Shown one piece after another: positions 32,374 to 34,947 of a stretch of DNA of 34,947 nt. The DNA lies in contig CAZJVP010000067.1 of NCBI GenBank assembly GCA_964549615.1, forward strand, positions 1 to 34,947. The letters run 5' to 3'. The translations under genes and the position numbers were made by a program. Every line of letters starts with the position of its first letter. The first letter of the stretch is position 1. This DNA comes from CAYVLA01 sp964549615 [NCBI: uncultured Thermococci archaeon]. Its GTDB lineage: Archaea; CAYQAE01; CAYVLA01. Under the pieces are notes generated by a model. The model was not told where the DNA came from. It did not search any database and saw nothing but the letters and a program-made list of their open reading frames with translations.

Positions 32374-32410
32374 CTCTCCCCTTCTACCCTGCTAACTGCC
32401 GCCCCGCCAT

Positions 32411-32419
32411 CCTATAAAG
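32411..32419. promoter_or_regulatory. TATA element ahead of the two-zinc-module gene
   Basis: CCTATAAAG on plus and CTTTATAGG on minus. It lies 42 bases from the minus-strand GTG 32373. It is about 150 bases from the plus-strand regulator gene, so it probably serves the minus gene. Confidence 0.4.
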
Positions 32420-32565
32420 GGTATTCCCTGCAGGCGCTAGGAAGCGGGACCTCATGCTGGAGTCCGTGCATGCGAGCAGGAACGACCCTGATCGATTGCC
32501 GGGGCAGGTAGCGGGACGAACGCCAGAATAACGCAATCTGAGCGGTGGACAACCCTATAACAGTT

Positions 32566-33609
32566 ATGAGAGGAAAGGAACCTGAGCGAAACATTGTACT
32601 GATTGAGGTGTTTCGACAACAACGGATTGCTGCAGTTGCCGCAGTTGCGCTGGGCCTGAGCGCCACCCTAGGAACGGTCTTGCCCGCTTCGGCATACCTG
32701 TTCGAGACTTACATACTTCACCTGGAGCCCTCTGACGAGCTCACTCGAGAGTCGATTCAATTCACGATCTCAAACGATGCCGACGAAGTCCTCTACGAGG
32801 GGAACTACACCATAGCGGCGAGCATTCGGAACGTCAGGGTATGTGATCCGAAGGGCCTGCTCCAGCACTCCTCGTCCTTTCGGGACGGCTCAAGCACGAT
32901 CACCTACAGATATCGATCGCCCTTGGCCAAGGGGGATCGCGCGGAGATAAGCATCTCCTTCGAAGTACCGGGCATGGTTGGCAAGAGCACGGTGGTGGAT
33001 GCACAGGGCGTGGAACGCCAGGATCGGATAGTCAACGCTGCCTTCCTTGCCCCGGCTCCGATCCGGCGGTTTGAGGCGAGGGTCGACCTCCCCGAGGAGG
33101 CCTGGCTTGCCCGATCGCTCAACGAATACGCCACCCCTACGGGGTCCCCGCTGCAACCCATCGACGCAAACGTCACCTCGGACGGCACCAACCTGAGGAT
33201 AACGTGGGTGAGGTTGAATCTCTCCCCGGGGGACCGATTTGACTTCTTCGTCGCCTACAGATTCCAGGGACCCGCCATCAGGATACCTGTGTGGGCAATT
33301 GCGCTTGCTGCTGGAGCCGGAGCAGCCGTGGCCGGGGCTTGCAGCTTTTTGCTCCTCAGAAGACGAGCGGTGCAGACCAAGACCGAACGCACACTTGCTC
33401 TTCTGGAAGAGGGGGAAAGGAGGGTCTTGAAGATCCTTCTCGACGCCGGCGGTGAGATGAGACAGGATGATCTGATGAGGATCACGGGCTACTCCAAGGC
33501 CCGCATCAGCCAGCTTGTCACGCACCTTGAGAAGCTCGGGCTCATCCGTAAAGAGAGATTCGAGCGCACGAACAAACTCTATTTGACCGGGGAGGTCAGA
33601 GGGACCTGA
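32566..33609 (+). CDS. Membrane-anchored winged-helix regulator
   Basis: A 347-residue protein. A signal-like or anchoring helix (about 21-43, ending LPASAYLFE) leads to an extracytoplasmic beta-rich domain (about 44-238). One transmembrane helix follows (about 243-268, WAIALAAGAGAAVAG), then a cytoplasmic winged helix (about 283-347: RRVLKILLDAGGEMRQDDLM, GYSKARISQLVTHLEKLGLI). The last part matches MarR/ArsR-type DNA-binding domains fused to membrane sensors in archaea. The outer domain could sense envelope state. ATG 32566 is chosen; GTG 32545 is seven codons upstream and in frame. It directly precedes the 14-residue-repeat protein on the same strand, a natural candidate target. Confidence 0.82.
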   Translation: MRGKEPERNIVLIEVFRQQRIAAVAAVALGLSATLGTVLPASAYLFETYILHLEPSDELTRESIQFTISNDADEVLYEGNYTIAASIRNVRVCDPKGLLQHSSSFRDGSSTITYRYRSPLAKGDRAEISISFEVPGMVGKSTVVDAQGVERQDRIVNAAFLAPAPIRRFEARVDLPEEAWLARSLNEYATPTGSPLQPIDANVTSDGTNLRITWVRLNLSPGDRFDFFVAYRFQGPAIRIPVWAIALAAGAGAAVAGACSFLLLRRRAVQTKTERTLALLEEGERRVLKILLDAGGEMRQDDLMRITGYSKARISQLVTHLEKLGLIRKERFERTNKLYLTGEVRGT

Positions 33610-33704
33610 TTCAACGGTCCTAAACCGTTCTGAACCGCCTCTCGTTTCCGACGGAGTGCAGATATCGCGTCTCTTGTCGATTGCCGAACGATTTGGCCCA
33701 CAAG

Positions 33705-33713
33705 CTATAAATC
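33705..33713 (+). promoter_or_regulatory. TATA element for the 14-residue-repeat protein
   Basis: CTATAAATC is the best TATA match in the window, centred 28 bases before GTG 33737. It supports a leaderless start there. Confidence 0.65.
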
Positions 33714-33736
33714 AGGGGCCGACAATTATCCTTTTC

Positions 33737-34947
33737 GTGAAAAACGACCGATTTGGTCTTCCAGAGGTGAGAAAGATGGAGAGATGGTCTTTGCGCTTCC
33801 GGCGAGTGATGGTGTTTGCGCGGCGCAGAAGGGCCGCCTCATTGCTCTTGGTCTGCGGCTTCGTAGCCGCGGGGTTTGCTGGGTTGGCCGGGGCCCAGGT
33901 GGTCGGTGAGCAGACTATGGACGACGTGATCAAGGCACCTCCCGGCAGGCTCTTGAGGATGTGGAAGAACGGCGAGATAGACCAAGCCGAGCTTGTCAAA
34001 GCGATCAGTTGGAGGCAACTACCGTCTGGCGTTTTGAGGGGCCTCGTCTCGTCGAAGGAGATGAGCAACGAGACGCTCACAGCCATAATAGAGACCCAGG
34101 ACCTCTTCCGGGCCGGCGCCCTCAAAGCCATCCTTGAGAAGAACCTCACCGAAGGCCAGGTTGCCCTGCTCGCCAAGAGCCAGAAACTCAACCCCGACGC
34201 CGTAGACATCATCGTGACGAAGTGGAACCTGAGCGAAAGATCGTTACTGGTCCTAATGGAGCACCAGAACCTCACCCCGAGCAGCATGAAGAGGATAGTC
34301 GAGTCGGAGAACGTAAGCGGTCCGGTCCTCGTCAAGATGCTTGAGAATCAGCAGACGACGCCAAGCCTCTTGGAGGATGTCCTGCTCGGCGACAAGTTGA
34401 AGGCCGCAGATGTGCAATACGTCCTCAGCTGGGGCAGGATCCCGCCCGGCATTCTGGACAAAGTCATAGATGGGAGGGAGCTCGATGAGGGTAGCCTTAG
34501 CGTACTGATAGAATCCCAGGACCTGCCGCCGGGGCAGATCTCCAAGCTTCTTGACAAACAGGACCTGACGGTGGAGCAGCTCGCAAAGCTTCTCGAAAGG
34601 AATCTCCCGAAGCCGCTCAGGGAGCAGATCGAGAGCAAGAAGACCCAGTTGGAGCAAGAACAGCAGCAGGAGCAGGAACAGGAGCAAGAACAGGAGCAAG
34701 GAGAGGCGCAGGGCCAAGGGCACGGACAGGGCCAGGGTAAGTCGGACGATAAAGGCAAACCGGACGACAACAGCAACCCGAACTCAGACGAGACGGCTGA
34801 ACAGGAACAGAACAAAGGCAAACCCGAGGACGCAGGCAAACCCGAGGACGCAGGCAAACCCGAAGACGCAGGCAAACCCGAGGACGCAGGCAAACCCGAA
34901 GACGCAGGCAAACCCGAAGACGCAGGCAAACCCGAAGACGTTCCAAG
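33737..34947 (+). CDS. Exported 14-residue-repeat protein (partial)
   Basis: Start of a large exported protein cut by the window edge, with no stop codon. GTG 33737 begins VKNDRFGLPEVRKMERW. ATG 33776 is a later option. A basic N-region and hydrophobic helix (about 34-52, ASLLLVCGFVAAGFAG) form a signal peptide with cleavage near AGAQ. Residues 67-302 are seventeen tandem units of 14 residues (the last two are 13), consensus L-[TS]-P-x-x-L-x-x-L-L-E-x-Q-[ND]. About five Asn-x-Ser/Thr sites fall in the repeats. Then come a Glu/Gln run (303-325), a Gly/Gln stretch, and seven exact-length copies of Gly-Lys-Pro-Glu-Asp-Ala. Function unknown; surface or envelope location is likely. Confidence 0.85.
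   Translation, partial: MKNDRFGLPEVRKMERWSLRFRRVMVFARRRRAASLLLVCGFVAAGFAGLAGAQVVGEQTMDDVIKAPPGRLLRMWKNGEIDQAELVKAISWRQLPSGVLRGLVSSKEMSNETLTAIIETQDLFRAGALKAILEKNLTEGQVALLAKSQKLNPDAVDIIVTKWNLSERSLLVLMEHQNLTPSSMKRIVESENVSGPVLVKMLENQQTTPSLLEDVLLGDKLKAADVQYVLSWGRIPPGILDKVIDGRELDEGSLSVLIESQDLPPGQISKLLDKQDLTVEQLAKLLERNLPKPLREQIESKKTQLEQEQQQEQEQEQEQEQGEAQGQGHGQGQGKSDDKGKPDDNSNPNSDETAEQEQNKGKPEDAGKPEDAGKPEDAGKPEDAGKPEDAGKPEDAGKPEDVP
33935..34642 (+). repeat. Coding tandem repeat, 42-bp period (14 residues), about 17 units
   Basis: Unit examples: LTEGQVALLAKSQK, LNPDAVDIIVTKWN, LSERSLLVLMEHQN, LTPSSMKRIVESEN and LDEGSLSVLIESQD. Spacing is exactly 14 residues for units 1-15. DNA identity between units is low, so selection, not recent duplication, keeps the period. 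Confidence 0.85.
34817..34942 (+). repeat. Seven tandem 18-bp repeats encoding GKPEDA
   Basis: Unit GGCAAACCCGARGACGCA is repeated seven times at 18-bp steps. Only the Glu codon alternates (GAG or GAA), and the last unit ends GTT. Near-identity at DNA level shows recent expansion; the array may continue past the window. Confidence 0.9.

Noticed and set aside
34348-34929. Ser/Leu/Pro-repeat frames on the minus strand at the window end
   Set aside because: They are mirror images of the Gln/Glu and GKPEDA repeats of the plus-strand gene.
1-34947. CRISPR array or insertion sequence
   Set aside because: No direct repeat-spacer pattern, transposase or matching terminal inverted repeats were seen.

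Overview
The window is archaeal chromosome, about 58-62% GC by eye. Evidence seen in the sequence: a tRNA split by a bulge-helix-bulge intron; an AT-rich TATA element about 25-30 bases ahead of many start codons, with little or no leader; a Ser/His/Asp (SEC11-type) signal peptidase; the archaeal-specific aromatic pathway enzyme ADH synthase; and a tungsten-type aldehyde:ferredoxin oxidoreductase. The tRNA intron sits at the noncanonical 32/33 position, which is most common in the Thermoproteota (TACK) group. An uncultivated Bathyarchaeia-like or related lineage is my best guess, not a demonstrated placement.

Layout. 1-3.5 kb: tRNA-Pro(GGG), hypA, and a convergent AOR-hypB operon. 3.5-11.7 kb: a small membrane protein, a DUF4838 glycosidase-like protein, a 59-residue C2H2 zinc-finger protein, a Gfo/Idh/MocA dehydrogenase, a class III aminotransferase, a signal peptidase, an intergenic region rich in inverted repeats, and an apiosidase-like (DUF5060/DUF4038) glycosidase. 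11.7-16.8 kb: a small membrane protein, two paralogous membrane-anchored GATase1-like proteins, an alpha/beta hydrolase and a histidine phosphatase. 16.9-21.5 kb: three divergent uroporphyrinogen-decarboxylase (URO-D) superfamily proteins and a DapA-family aldolase. 21.6-22.4 kb: ADH synthase. 22.7-27.9 kb: a four-gene ECF importer operon in which an S-component and a surface protein carry five copies of a molybdopterin-oxidoreductase-like fold. 28-32.4 kb: an MFS permease, a zinc-ribbon membrane protein, a sulfatase-like hydrolase with Thr at the nucleophile position, and a multi-zinc-site protein. 32.5 kb to the end: a membrane-anchored winged-helix regulator, then an exported protein built from about seventeen tandem 14-residue helical repeats plus a Lys-Pro-Glu-Asp-Ala-Gly repeat tail. 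That protein runs off the window.

How the genes fit together. The glycosidase-like enzymes, oxidoreductase, esterase-like hydrolase, aldolase, sulfatase homologue, URO-D proteins and MFS permease resemble the accessory repertoire for carbohydrate and glycoside breakdown in heterotrophic bacteria and uncultivated archaea. Most of the enzymes lack export signals, so they probably act on imported oligomers. Genes are mostly single transcription units with their own TATA elements. The exceptions are the AOR-hypB pair and the ECF operon. No hydrogenase structural genes, CRISPR array, insertion sequence or rRNA was seen.

The most novel items are the ECF importer with molybdopterin-fold surface domains and a palindromic operator, the 14-residue-repeat exported protein, and the paired GATase1-like membrane proteins.
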